Source: Gymnopilus junonius
Taxonomy: Eukaryota; Basidiomycota; Agaricomycetes; Agaricales; Galerinaceae
Direction of reading: 5' to 3'
NCBI GenBank assembly: GCA_015501075.1
Contig: JADNYJ010000169.1
Span: 1 to 64,000 of the forward strand
Length of the DNA stretch: 64,000 bases
Part shown: positions 11,701 to 22,037 of the stretch, one piece after another
Position numbering within the stretch: position 1 is the first letter of the stretch
Layout of the letters: each line of letters opens with the position of its first letter
Position numbers and translations under genes: made by a program
Notes under the pieces: model-generated
What the model saw: the letters and a program-made list of their open reading frames with translations, nothing else
Told to the model about the DNA's origin: nothing
The model's database searches: none

Positions 11701-14700
11701 CCTGACTCGTCAAGCATAAGCCTTGAAGGACCATTTTTCGAAAATAGAAGGCGCGAGTTCCGCCCCGACTCTTTCCACATTTCGTCAAGAGGCCTAAATT
11801 CTATAACACCACTGTTGACATCCATCCAATGAATGTATTCTGTGGAAAATAGCCTCGGAAAATCTTCTCGCAGAATGTGATCAGGAATAAACTCCAATTC
11901 CCGGCCTGATGGCGTTTTCACGCGTATGATGAGGCTACTGCCTTGCCAAGCAAAGAAAATCTGGCACAATGATTCGTTAAATGGAGTTCTAATGCAAAAG
12001 GATAGGAAGCATTACTTCGTGATCATAAACAGCAGACCGCGTCGCATACTCCATACCGGGCATATCAGCTGGGATGACATCCAAAATTTCTACGTCGCAT
12101 CATGAGCGCGAGTATATGAATGTGGAAAAAAATCCTACCTGACTAAAAAATCCGTTTATAACTTGGATGTTCGATGATATCTGATGCCAGCCGCCCTAGC
12201 TGCCGTCCGTCGACCAGCAATGTCCCGTCAAGAATGTTGTAATGGACTTGCTGTGCTCGCTGACTACCGAGAGGAGTCGTGGACGATGTCAGCCATCGCG
12301 AGTTGTGCTCGCCCAGTGGAGACCACCCAAATCCGCTACGGTAACCTGGCCAGAGTCTCTTGATTGCGATGTCCATACCATGCTTGAAAATTGTAGTGTT
12401 AATAAGCATTTTGATAGGCGTTTCCAGGGAATGAGACAAGCGACGATCTCGATGGAGTAATCTTTGAAGATCAGGTAATTTATCCCCTAGACGTGGCGGC
12501 GTGTTGTCATGAACAATGACACTACTTTCAATGAGAATAGCAACATCGTCCTCACAACAAAGAAGGCCATCAAGATCGCCAGGGTTGACATCGAACGTTG
12601 CCCTGCAAAGAGCAGCCATCTCACAGGCTAGCCTTTGAAGTACATCAGCTTGGTCATCGCCAATAGCATCTTGAAGCTTAATCACTATCTCGCACATCCA
12701 CTTGTATGTCACCCGTCGAGCCTTGCGCAACAATGCAAATGCCAAGTCTTTCACCTGCTGGTCACGAGTAGAGGTCAGCAGGCGACTGGTGAGGTAAACT
12801 GAAGAGGAGCGTTATTTTAATATATATATTTAGATAGAGCTAGATAAACGTACTGATGCTTTTGATTGTTGTGCTTTCCGTCCAGTTGGCCTCTACATGC
12901 GACAAGAGGCCCATGCTCTCTTGAATCAAAAGGCGCCCAAACTGTGGGACTTCGAGTTCAATGTGCCATTCCCGTGTATCATCGGTCAGTGGTCCTATTT
13001 GCCACGCGGCTTGCATGATGAGCGTATGCACTTCCTCACGAGAGAAAGTCAGGATATTGGCACGTAATTCACGTGCGATGTTCATCCATTGCAGCTGAGA
13101 TCCACATCGAACATTAGAGAAGGCCAGCTGTTCATGGATGCTGAGATTCGTAGAACAGTCTCCTTGATTAACAATAGTCACATTGTGAGGAACAGTCGTA
13201 CGAGTGACGGCATTCTGAAGATCCCGATATGATTCAGAGTTCCCTGGAAGGCGAAGAGTGCAGTATTGTTCGAGATCAACGTTGAAGGTCGAATGCACAA
13301 GTTCACGCTTCACACTGTCGTACAGTTGGAAGTGTAGGCCATTCTTGACGCAGACCTGATCCTTTCGAGCCGGAATCTTTATATCACGGTAGTGGGCCTG
13401 GAGAAATGACTTCGCCTCTGAAGCAAATGTGATGCGCCCTTGCGGCCCATACCAGGACACAAGGGCGGAATACTCTCCCAAAAGCTGATGAGGCGTAAAT
13501 CCCGACCGCACCACAACGTGTGACATACCTATATCACGAAGGATATGGTATGTCCGTGCTCTCCACGTGGAAAAGACAGCAGGACAATTCAGCTGAAAAA
13601 GAACGGCTTCGGCCTCCAGCCGACTCTCCGGGAGAGGCCACTCATGGACCTCGATGCGCATGGAAGCAATCTTTTTTTCGAGCTTGCATTTGTAGCATTT
13701 CTTCTTGCCCTTGTGCTGCCCATAAATCGTATATGAGCACTCGACGCTCTCGACCTCTTCTTTTAAAATTGCGTGCTCCGCATTCAGCTCCTCGAGCTCT
13801 AGATATTTTTGTTTTTTTTTCTTAGTGGCAGTTAGCTCAATAGAAGTCTTCAGTTCTTTGAGTTCAGGCGATGACCTAAAATACTGAATAGAGAAGGCAG
13901 TTTCATTGAGTTGGCCAGAACAAACGGAAGTAGTGTAGGTCGCTTGCGCGTGCCTGTGGCGAAGATAAACTTGTATCCTAGTCGCACGCTCAATAGACTT
14001 CTGTTTTCGGAGCAGAAGCGGGTCTAAAAACGAGACCGGGATTTCAGGAGAATATGACGAAAGCAATGGACATTGCCCAACAGCGATCGTGTCAAGAGCA
14101 ACCCAGAGCTCCATAATGGTCAGGAGCATTAACGATTCATCCTCGGGGCTTGAAGAGTAGTGAGTTTTGGTAGCAGCGATATACTGCTCCAAGCATGAGT
14201 CCAATGTCTGACATGCCAATTCATTATGTACGTTGGACAATACCCATTCGTCAAGATGGTCCTGGACCAACAGTTCAAAATCGGCAAGAACAAGATAAGG
14301 ATCTGCAATGACAGCTTTCTTCAAAGCGTCGGGACATAAGTCATGAAAATCATCAATATCACGAAGACGTGGCTGATGGGATGGGCGAAATTCGGTGGTA
14401 ACGTGTATATGAAATTTGGGTTCCATGACCTTTGTGAGGTACGACCGTGATTTATAGAGGGAGAGTGCTGTATGATCCTTGAAACTGGACGGTTCCGGGA
14501 TGTAGTGCGGAGAGCGGGCTTGCTCCTCTTGCAATTTCGACCACCTCTTCTGAAGACAGGCCTGTATGTCTTCCGATAGGTCCTTCATTGAACTCAGGAG
14601 AGGAGAAGCTGCCGCGCCGAGCTTGAAAATACGTCTGCTGGTCTTGATCCTAGTCACGTACAGCAATTCGCTTGGGAGATCATAATCGAGGAAGAGTTGG

Positions 14701-15576
14701 AGCAGTCTCATCTGTAAAAAAATCATAAATTGTTTGTAGATATCACGATCCACAGTCGTCTGAATGGCTACGCGGATAATGAGCCAAAGGGGAGATCTCC
14801 TCCACGGGTCTCGAGCATTCTTCCAGCAGACGTCGTCTGCAATGCGCTTTGTTATACGCTCAATGTCGGCCTCTTTTCCTATCCCAAGAAGGATCATAGA
14901 TAGAAGTTGGGTAATGTATCGTGGGTGAGCCGTGCTCCGTGATTCAGCAACCTTGGAACCAGCCTTTACTGTGGTTGCTTGAGCCCCTGGAAGTTCGTCG
15001 ACGTCCATCTGAACAAGGAAGGAAGCAAGTTGCTCGACAAACGCTGAATCTTGCGCAACGTCGAGTGGAAGTTCAATGGCAGGGCCGGGATATGAACAGA
15101 GAAGCTTCCCTTCCGCCTCCATGACGGCCTCGGGAAGAGGTTGGACTTCGAAGGATTCAAACGTCATACAGTCCTTGCGTCTGCGTATAACTATAGCCGC
15201 ATTCTGGGCATGGATCCAAAGGGCCAGAAATCCTGAATCAGATAATCATGAGATAAGCGCCCAGATAAGGAATATGGCAAAGCATACCTCCTTCGTCAAG
15301 GCCTAAAATATTTCGTTCCAAAATTTGCTGATCGAGTTTGCGGGTAGTCTGTAGAAGTATTTCTAGCATACAGCTCACGGATGACCACTGCTGTTGTTGA
15401 GCGTCGGATAGGAGCTGTCCAAAATCCAAGGATGCGCGATAGGTTAGATCACATAGACCGATGTCGCGTTCGATATTGCTATCATCTTGCTGGGGTAGTT
15501 CAGGGGGTAGAAATATGTGGTGAAGCATATACAAGATATTCTTTAGAGGAGGTGAATCGAACCTAACGTTTGCCAT
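5753..15576 (-). CDS. Giant DUF6606/DUF3638/DUF3645 protein (deubiquitinase-annotated family)
   Basis: This is a protein of roughly 3,100 residues, the usual size for the family, in about nine exons split by short introns. The start MANVRFDSPPLKNIL (15574-15576) leads into the N-terminal DUF6606-like region (LHHIFLPPELPQQDD). The central DUF3638 region has ENTVLQLNMGEGKSHVIVP and FYLPFSRDV (9189-8950), with DILDESDELL near 8750. The DUF3645 region includes VPFRAKDMPSLRSEFGHPD and then LDDAHTRGTDLKLPLRYRAA and CMRMRKLGHGQS (7300-7090). The family is placed by databases with ubiquitin thioesterases, but its activity is not well established. Most exon joins I checked read through conserved sequence. 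Two oddities occur: an in-frame TAG at 12143-12145 and a three-copy coding repeat at 6371-6529. It may therefore be a recently inactivated allele. Confidence 0.9.
6371..6529 (-). repeat. Coding minisatellite, three copies (54, 54, 51 bp)
   Basis: Three near-identical tandem units at 6371-6424, 6425-6478 and 6479-6529 encode repeats of TPSQKLRPSNPWSEELFY in the C-terminal third of the DUF3638-type protein. The third DNA unit lacks one CTC triplet, so all three keep the frame. Only single-base changes separate the copies, so the expansion is recent. Confidence 0.95.
12143..12145 (-). other. In-frame TAG inside the DUF3638-type gene
   Basis: The exon reads ...HPSYKRIF, then TAG TCA G and the donor GTAGG. 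The next exon (after GACGTAG, about 12090) continues in the same phase with ILDVIPADMPGMEYATR, as expected for the family. Family members have a sense residue at this point. No other donor nearby removes the TAG while keeping phase. It is a true nonsense mutation or a base-call error. Confidence 0.7.
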
Positions 15577-15915
15577 GGTAGAGACACGTCGGAAAGAGAG
15601 CGACACGCCTTCGAGGTTTATTAAGGGTGTCACCTCACGAGGCGTGATTCCTAAAAAGAACGTCCGAAGACTCCGAGCACTTGTGGGCTCGGTGTGAACT
15701 TCAAGACTGTGGGGTAAGTTGCCGCAGCGAGCTATAAGTTGCCTTGAGTCAGTTTGACTGGACTTTCGTCAGTGGAATCCTTGCCACTTGAGCATGATCT
15801 TATGTCCTACACCACATTCTACGTTTTCTTCGTCACAGTATTGCAAGTCGCTGCCCATTGCATCCGTGATAAGGTATTTGAGGCTTGAACTATAATTGAA
15901 GTGGATTCCCACTTA
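15577..15915. other. Upstream region of the DUF3638-type gene
   Basis: No gene is recognised. This is presumably the promoter and 5'UTR of the large minus-strand gene, and it ends at the target-site duplication of the MULE-like element. Confidence 0.4.
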
Positions 15916-15924
15916 ACGTAAGTG
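15916..15924 (+). repeat. Left 9-bp target-site duplication of the MULE-like element
   Basis: ACGTAAGTG is repeated exactly at 17668-17676, immediately outside both TIRs. Confidence 0.92.
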
Positions 15925-16016
15925 AGTGGACGCTATTGACCCAGCAGGTTGTCGCCACACGTGATTTTCGGAGATCCCCGGCAATGGACTTAGGCGTGAT
16001 TATCTCAACCCGTCGC
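15925..16016 (+). repeat. Left terminal inverted repeat of the MULE-like element
   Basis: This is the reverse complement of 17576-17667 with about five mismatches. The identity drops off sharply past 16016. Confidence 0.93.
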
Positions 16017-16459
16017 CCATTTATCTCATCACCGAGGGGCCATATGTACCGTAGATTAGATTATTTTGTATGAGTTAAAGTATGTATCCGCGCTCAACGT
16101 AGAGAACGGCACGTAGGTTTAAATTAAAGTCATTTTCCATTCACGACTTCCATTTTACCCACCGTCTGTCAAGCGTGTCGAGTAAAGACGTACCCCATCG
16201 TGTTCTTTGCCCTTCTCCTTTCCTCTTTACTCTTTCCTTCTGCCCATGTCGTTCCCCGCTTTTTCCCATTACGCTCATGGTATTCTACGTCATCCACGAA
16301 TTCAGCAATGCATTTAACGTGAGGTCGGAGTGTCTTAACGGCCGTTGATGTCCAGATTCAGTTTCGGTGGGGAACTTGTGCGCGAATGATCTTGCTCATT
16401 TTCTCTAAATAATCTGCCTGTTCCAGCAGTTCCTCTCCCACCGTGTCGAGCTTCTCCAG

Positions 16460-16759
16460 TTAAGTATTCATAAATCTGTTAGAAACAATGGTACTCACTT
16501 CGGCTTCATCATCAGATCCATAACCAATTGCAGAAGATGAGTCCGAGATGTCAAAATTCGAGTTTGAGACCGCGGGACTGGGTGCAGGGGCCGGAGAACT
16601 CAAGGTGAGATCGATAATTTCATATTGACGTGGGCGCTTCGGCTGACAGTCCTCTGCATCAGTTGCACTGGGAATACCTTCATCACGGACACGCTTTCGA
16701 GCAGTACCAGCCGCCGAAGAAGACGCGTTTACGTGACTGTTTACTCGGGGGCATGGCCT
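16460..16759 (-). pseudogene. Coding fragment inside the MULE-like element, with SIM-like motif
   Basis: The minus-strand open frame ends with TAA near 16460. It encodes a hydrophilic tail with basic clusters (RKRVRDEG, PKRPRQ), the string EIIDLTLSSP, proline/serine-rich sequence and an acidic end (YGSDDEAE). IIDLTL resembles a SUMO-interacting motif, and PKRPR a nuclear localisation signal. The frame formally extends upstream to 16810, but the first ~25 codons come from the nested MITE and are not original. It is either the C-terminus of this element's own lost transposase or a captured host fragment (Pack-MULE style); I cannot decide which. Confidence 0.5.
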
Positions 16760-16774
16760 ATACACGTGATCGTA

Positions 16775-17476
16775 CAGTCGCGGACAAACAAACACGACAA
16801 TAAAGGTCAAATTCCTTCAAATTTTCCGAAAATAGTCGGAATCGGCGCGGATTGATGAAAGGAATCTGGCGGTAAAGTTTCATTAAATTCCAACGAACCG
16901 ATCCTTGGGAAATCGCCAAATACAGTTTTCGCGCTGTCAAAAATTGGCCGACCCCTTAAATTTGCTCCAAAATTCACCAAAAATTGCGCAATCGACTCCT
17001 TTTGACGAGCTGATTATGATTCCACAATAATAATAATATTCTAACGAGTCATTTCCACGCAAAATATTCATAAAGATAGGCTTAAAAAGGAAAAGAATCC
17101 CGTGATACGTCAGGTGGTTTGTGTCCGTCTGGCAACGGCAACTTTTCTCAACCCTCCCCATATTCTCTCTCAACCTTTTTGTACGAATCTCATCTTAATC
17201 TATCCCTGGGACAGCTCTGGGATGCGGTGCGAGGTTCACACACCACCTTGGCTGTCAAGTTGACACTCATCCTACCCGTTTATGACCCTTACATGGCCGA
17301 AATTTTTGAAGATTTGGGCCAAAAATTTGGCCGCACCCAACGGCTCGTGGGAAAAATTTCGGAGGTGTGTTTTTCGACGTATTTCGACATTCTGAACAAG
17401 AATCTGAAGACAGAATGCCAAAATTTTGTCGGGTTGCCGGGATACCAAAGTTGTCATGTTTGTTTGTCCGTGACTG
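16775..17476. mobile_element. Tc1/mariner-like MITE with TA duplication
   Basis: The element is 702 bp with ends CAGTCRCGGACAAACAAA in inverted orientation (16775 onward; reverse complement ending 17476). Each side is flanked by TA (16773-16774 and 17477-17478). CAGT-initial TIRs plus a TA duplication fit the Tc1/mariner superfamily. No transposase ORF is present. It interrupts the MULE-like element and so is the younger insertion. Confidence 0.9.
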
Positions 17477-17575
17477 TATTGAGAGAAAACATATCTTATC
17501 TACGTCCTTAAGAAATGAGGTACTAAGATATTTTGTCTCGCGTTCAATTCCAGTAAGGGGCAATGAATTTTACAT

Positions 17576-17667
17576 GCAACGGGTCGAGATAATCACGCAC
17601 AAGTCCATTGCCGGGGATCTCCGAAAATCACGTGTGGCGACAACCTGCTGGGTCAATAGCGTCCACT
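17576..17667 (-). repeat. Right terminal inverted repeat of the MULE-like element
   Basis: This pairs with 15925-16016; the first 67 bases from the outer end match perfectly. Confidence 0.93.
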
Positions 17668-17676
17668 ACGTAAGTG
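17668..17676 (+). repeat. Right 9-bp target-site duplication of the MULE-like element
   Basis: ACGTAAGTG is identical to 15916-15924 and directly abuts the right TIR. Confidence 0.92.
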
Positions 17677-18102
17677 TGATAAGGGTGATTTGAGTCAAGC
17701 ATGACAACTCGGAGGCTCACCGTCTGGACTACGCCGCAGGGGTCCAGACCCGTTCTTTCAAGTTTCGCGCCAATGCTTTGCGCTATCGACGCAGAAAAAA
17801 GGGCAACTCAAAGACAACTGTCTGGAAGTCTTCCCAAAAGAATTCGGTAATGTTCTGCGAGCATGGCTAGGGGATTTGAATTTATGGATGAATTCCAGAA
17901 AAAGACATACTTATTGTCAAATTGAGGAGGTGACAGTACTGAGGGGTTATTCAACTCCTGTGGGGATCGGTGCAGGTCGGACACGTAAGTGTTACATGTC
18001 ATCGTTATAAAAGCTGTCACTAGATTATGTAACTGTACAACGTTTCCTGCCATTCTTTTCTGCATAAGCTCTCAACGGACCTGGTTTGTGCTCGCTTGTG
18101 CA
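17677..18102. other. Intergenic upstream of the secreted KRE6/SKN1-like gene
   Basis: No gene is recognised. This is presumably promoter sequence for the plus-strand gene at 18103. Confidence 0.4.
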
Positions 18103-19551
18103 ATGTCGTTGAAACACTTCTTACCTTTAGTTCTCTTTCTGACTAAACCTGCACACTCCTTTGAATTTGACGAGATTAAACAGGCTGTGTTCCAGGTGTA
18201 AGCTAAACAATTTTCGCATCAGGCTTCTTTCTGATGCTTGTCTTTTCTTAGCCCCAACACAGGTTCTGCGGACATTCCATCCTATGATACGCCTACTCGC
18301 ACCTGCGTAAACTCGAATGCTCCACCCACAAGTGGTGCAATGTTCGCTGCTGCGACAGCAGTCTCTATCCCCACTGGACTAACAATAAATGTTGACCCCG
18401 CCACACCGTCATTAGATTTTAAACGTACGAGCAAACAAGGACTAGCATATGAACTCATTTGGTCAGAAGAGTTTGTCATGGATGGACGCGAGTTTGGATT
18501 CGGTGCGTTGGTGCCTACAATTCATTTTTAATACTGATATACCATTTAACCAAATTCTCAACCTTTCTGGCTACGACTTTCTACTGAACAGATGACGGCC
18601 ATTCAGATTGTGACGATGCGAAATGGGAACGCGCCCGCCTTGATCCAGTTCCACACTGGGAACTGTTCGACCTGACTGAAGATGAATTTGACACATTTCA
18701 GGGGCTTGATTCTAATTATTCATCTAATGGACTTAACTACGTCTACATATATGGCGACAACGGTATCGATGAAGCCGCCGGTAGAGCCAAATGCTGCCCC
18801 ACCGAAGAGGACGACAACGAAGAAGACGCGCTAACGTTTTCTATAGCTCCTCCGCCTTCAGATCTCATGCCGCCTTCTAGCGAAGAGGACCCACCAGTGA
18901 TTATGCTCATGCGGCCCTACGCCGAAGGCTGGAGCGCCTTTGCCCACTTAAACAACAGAGGAGGACGAGAGCTTATCCAGACACGCGAACCCATTTGTGT
19001 GCCTCTCGGAGGTTTCATAGAGGTTGGTGTTATCATGACAGGCCTTCCTAACGTCCAGCATCTGCTGAGACGCGTCATCTTCGTTCGTGACCTTTCTTCC
19101 CTTACTTATCTTTAAAGTTCTGACGTTTTTCACAGTGGCCAGGCCAGCCGTTGACGTCTCTGGACAAATACAGCTGGAAACTTCTCAATGACAGCGTAAT
19201 GGGCTGGGATTTCGATTCAGACATCATCCTCGACCCTGAGACGGGAAAAGTACATTCACTGGAGACTTTTGATGAGGAGTCAACTGGATTCATTCCTTAT
19301 CGCTTTGCAGACATGCAAGTGCGGTTAGGCCTACCAACAGAGACTGGCGATGTGGATTACGTGCGCATTTATACCCCAGCTTACACCAAGAGCCATGGTG
19401 GCAGACCTGTAGCCGCATGCGATGAAAGCGCCACTGGAAGACCAGTAGCTGAAAATTACTTCGTCATAGATTTGGCACACGGTACGCGTTCTCTATGCTA
19501 ACATTTTCAGGAAGCTAAGTTCTCCTGCTTCTCATAGTTCGGGGACTGTAA
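18103..19551 (+). CDS. Secreted protein distantly like KRE6/SKN1 (GH16)
   Basis: The model has five exons (18103-18197, 18252-18502, 18592-19082, 19136-19481, 19538-19551) and about 398 residues. All joins keep phase. The last mini-exon is optional, because reading through gives a stop at 19499. The start MSLKHFLPLVLFLTKPAHS is a convincing signal peptide. The segment YELIWSEEFVMDGREFGFDD followed by KWERA resembles the LVFSDEF..DGRTF..GDDP.WEA motif that opens the KRE6/SKN1 catalytic domain, and GGFIEVGVIMTGLPNVQ resembles its YIEVSVSLPG..LPNVQ strand. The canonical GH16 catalytic ExDxxE motif is not visible, and a long acidic insert (EEDDNEEDA) is present, so catalysis is doubtful. The remnant at 4.8 kb belongs to the canonical family. 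Confidence 0.6.
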
Positions 19552-19754
19552 TTAAATGACAAGTTGATATCCACTATATAATTATACCTGTTCAAACTTA
19601 CGATTGAACACATAACGATATTTGTAAGGCACGCAACAAATACATGTCTTCTTTGTGAATGTAGGCTAGATGGCGCAAGCTATATTACAAGTAAAATCAT
19701 AAACATAACGTCAAAAGAAAAACATTATACGAGGCTCCGCCACGACTGAATTAT

Positions 19755-22037
19755 TCATGCATGGCTATCCGATTTTTCTACAGGAGAACCAGCGCCCTTT
19801 TCTTCGTGCAAATCCCTCGACTTCTCAACGACCTCCGCGAGCGTCTTCTTGCCGACATGTTTACCAATCTTCCATGCAGTGAAAGTGTGGCCTTGCTGGA
19901 AGATTTCTTCGACTTCCTCCAGAGAACGTCCGACGGTCTCGGGGAACATGAAGAAGATGTGGAGGAAGGCGGCAAAGTTGAAGGTGCCGAAGATGAAGTA
20001 TGTCTTCCAGGCGATGCTGTTCAGGCCAGGAGGCACGGCGAATGCCAGTGCAGTGTTGAATGCCCAGTTGGATGCCTGTGCGATGATGGCGCCGGTCAAG
20101 GCTGGGATATACACAGCATAAATGTTTTGACTTACAGTTGAAAGGGATACAGCCTTTCCTCGGACTTTAGTAGAGAACTATTTTCGAAAGAAAAAAAGTC
20201 AATAAAATTCGTGCTAGTCAAAAATTCAGAAAATGCTCACGATTTCAGCAGGATATGTCCACGAGACAGGACCCATCGTCACAGCGAAACTAATAAAACT
20301 GTCAATCACAGCCCAAAGGCTAATCCTTGTCAAACGTCAACTGACCTGCAAACGAAGAGGTAAGAGCACACAATGACAGCCTTCGTCGCCGCCTGGTTTC
20401 CGTCAATGACCCAGACAGGCGATGTGCTGCCTTCAGTCGTGCCCCAGTGGCCAAAGCGGCCTTGGATTCCACCGACGAGGAACATCCAGAATCCCATGAG
20501 CAACGTTCCGATGAGAAGCATGGGCCGACGACCCCATTTGTCGATGTAGATGATAGCGGGAACTGGGAAGGGGAATTGGAGGTGAGAAGAGAAAGTGAGG
20601 TATGAAGGAAGTGGACTGACCAGTCATGGCGACGTTGAGAACGTATTGAACAGACTGTCCAAGAAAGTAGGTCAGCACAAGTACGCAGCTGACTGTACAA
20701 ATGCTTACGTCGGCGATCAAGTTGGTGCGGATGCCAGTGAGACCTGCGCCCTCGAACACGTAGACGATGTAGTACCTAAGAAAATCCATTAATAAGAAAA
20801 TTTTCCAGACAATTAATCAAAAACAAAAATAAAACAGTTCGCACATCATGATATTCATGCCGCAAAGCTGAGACCACATCTGCAAGCTCATTCCAAGCAT
20901 GACGCGGCGTGGGTTTGAGCCATTCAAGAGATCAAGGTATGACTTGGCGCCTTCTGTGCGTTCAAGATAGACCTTACACCCACGGTTCAGTGTATTCGAT
21001 CTTTCAAATGTAAAAAGTAGAATATTTACCTGTTGCTTGATTTCCTCGTATTCAAGGACGACGAGTTCGTTCTTTATATCTCCTCCGCCATGAAGATCAG
21101 CGAGAACCTGGAGCGCCTCATCCTCACTAAAAACACCATTGTGAAAAATTACGCCACAAACGGACCCGATATCATCACTCACTATCCATGATCAAACAGC
21201 CACCTCGGACTCTCAGGAAACACAGTCATCCCCAAACTCAAAATAATCGCAGGAATCATCTGCAAACCCCACGGAATCCGGAAAGAAGCCACGCCATTAA
21301 TATACGAGCACCCAAACTGTATAAAATACTGAATAAGGATCCCCCAAGTGATAGACCACTGTTGCAGGGAAACCATCCGACCACGGATCGCAGGCGCTGT
21401 GATTTCGGATTGGTAAATGGGCACGACGGAGCTCGCGAGCCCGACTGAAAGCCCGGAGATGATGCGGCCGACGACAAGCATGCCGCGGTTGACTGATGCG
21501 CATTGGAGGATGGAGCCGATGACCCAGAAGAGGCCGGAGAGGATGATGGTCTTTTTTCTGCCTATTCTGTCGGCGAGCTGGGTGACTGCTAGAGATCCGA
21601 GCAGGGAGCCGGCGGGCATGGCGGCTACGATGCCCCCTTGGGCTCCGGGGCCTGGCTGGAGGGAGGATATGGGTGAGGTTAATGGTTTTGTGAAGGATGA
21701 GAAAGGTTGCGTACGTGGTTGAAGGTCCTTAGGTATGAGGGGTTCTGGTGGGTGGGGGTTATCCGATAAGCTCTTGTGATAATGAAAGCGAGAGGTTGGA
21801 TGGGCTTACATTCAGGACACCAGACATCGAGGAGATGTCTAGACCGAATAGGCCTCCTCCAATACACGCGAATGAACCCACAAGATACTAGAAGTTTGAT
21901 TAGACTCCGAGATCGAAAACGTGAGGGATATACGCACTGGGTTGGACGCGATGGCAGCATTGTACGACGTGAATTTCTGTAGGAAACAGTCAATGGCCAG
22001 AAAGAAATCTGACTGCAAGTTGGAAACGTACCCCCAT
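19755..22037 (-). CDS. MFS sugar transporter
   Basis: This is a major facilitator sugar/H+ symporter of about 530 residues with 12 expected membrane segments. It begins MGKFTSYNAAIASNP (ATG 22035-22037), then after short introns YLVGSFACIGGGLFGLDISS, NPSYLRTFNH and GGIVAAMPAGSLLGS. Diagnostic motifs are ADRIGRKKTI (loop 2-3), VGRIISGLSVG, PIYQSEITAPAIRGRMVSL, PESPRWL, IDKWGRRPML (loop 8-9), GPVSWTYPAEI and FPETVGRSLEEVEEIF near the C-terminus. About eight exons are visible and all joins I checked are in frame. It would sit in the plasma membrane and import hexoses or related polyols; the substrate cannot be read from the sequence. The gene looks intact. Confidence 0.95.

Larger units (their letters stand above)
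15925..17667. mobile_element. MULE-like DNA transposon, non-autonomous, with 9-bp TSD
   Basis: The element is 1,743 bp. Its ends are about 92-bp terminal inverted repeats (15925-16016 and 17576-17667) starting AGTGGACGCTATTGACCC, differing at only about five positions. It is flanked by the exact direct repeat ACGTAAGTG at 15916-15924 and 17668-17676. Long TIRs with a 9-bp duplication are the hallmark of Mutator-like elements. No transposase is visible. The body holds a minus-strand coding fragment (16460-16759) and a nested Tc1/mariner-type MITE (16775-17476); without the MITE the element is about 1.04 kb. Confidence 0.92.

Noticed and set aside
16760..16810. N-terminal extension of the MULE-borne frame
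   Set aside because: These codons lie in the nested MITE and its immediate junction, so they are not part of an original protein.
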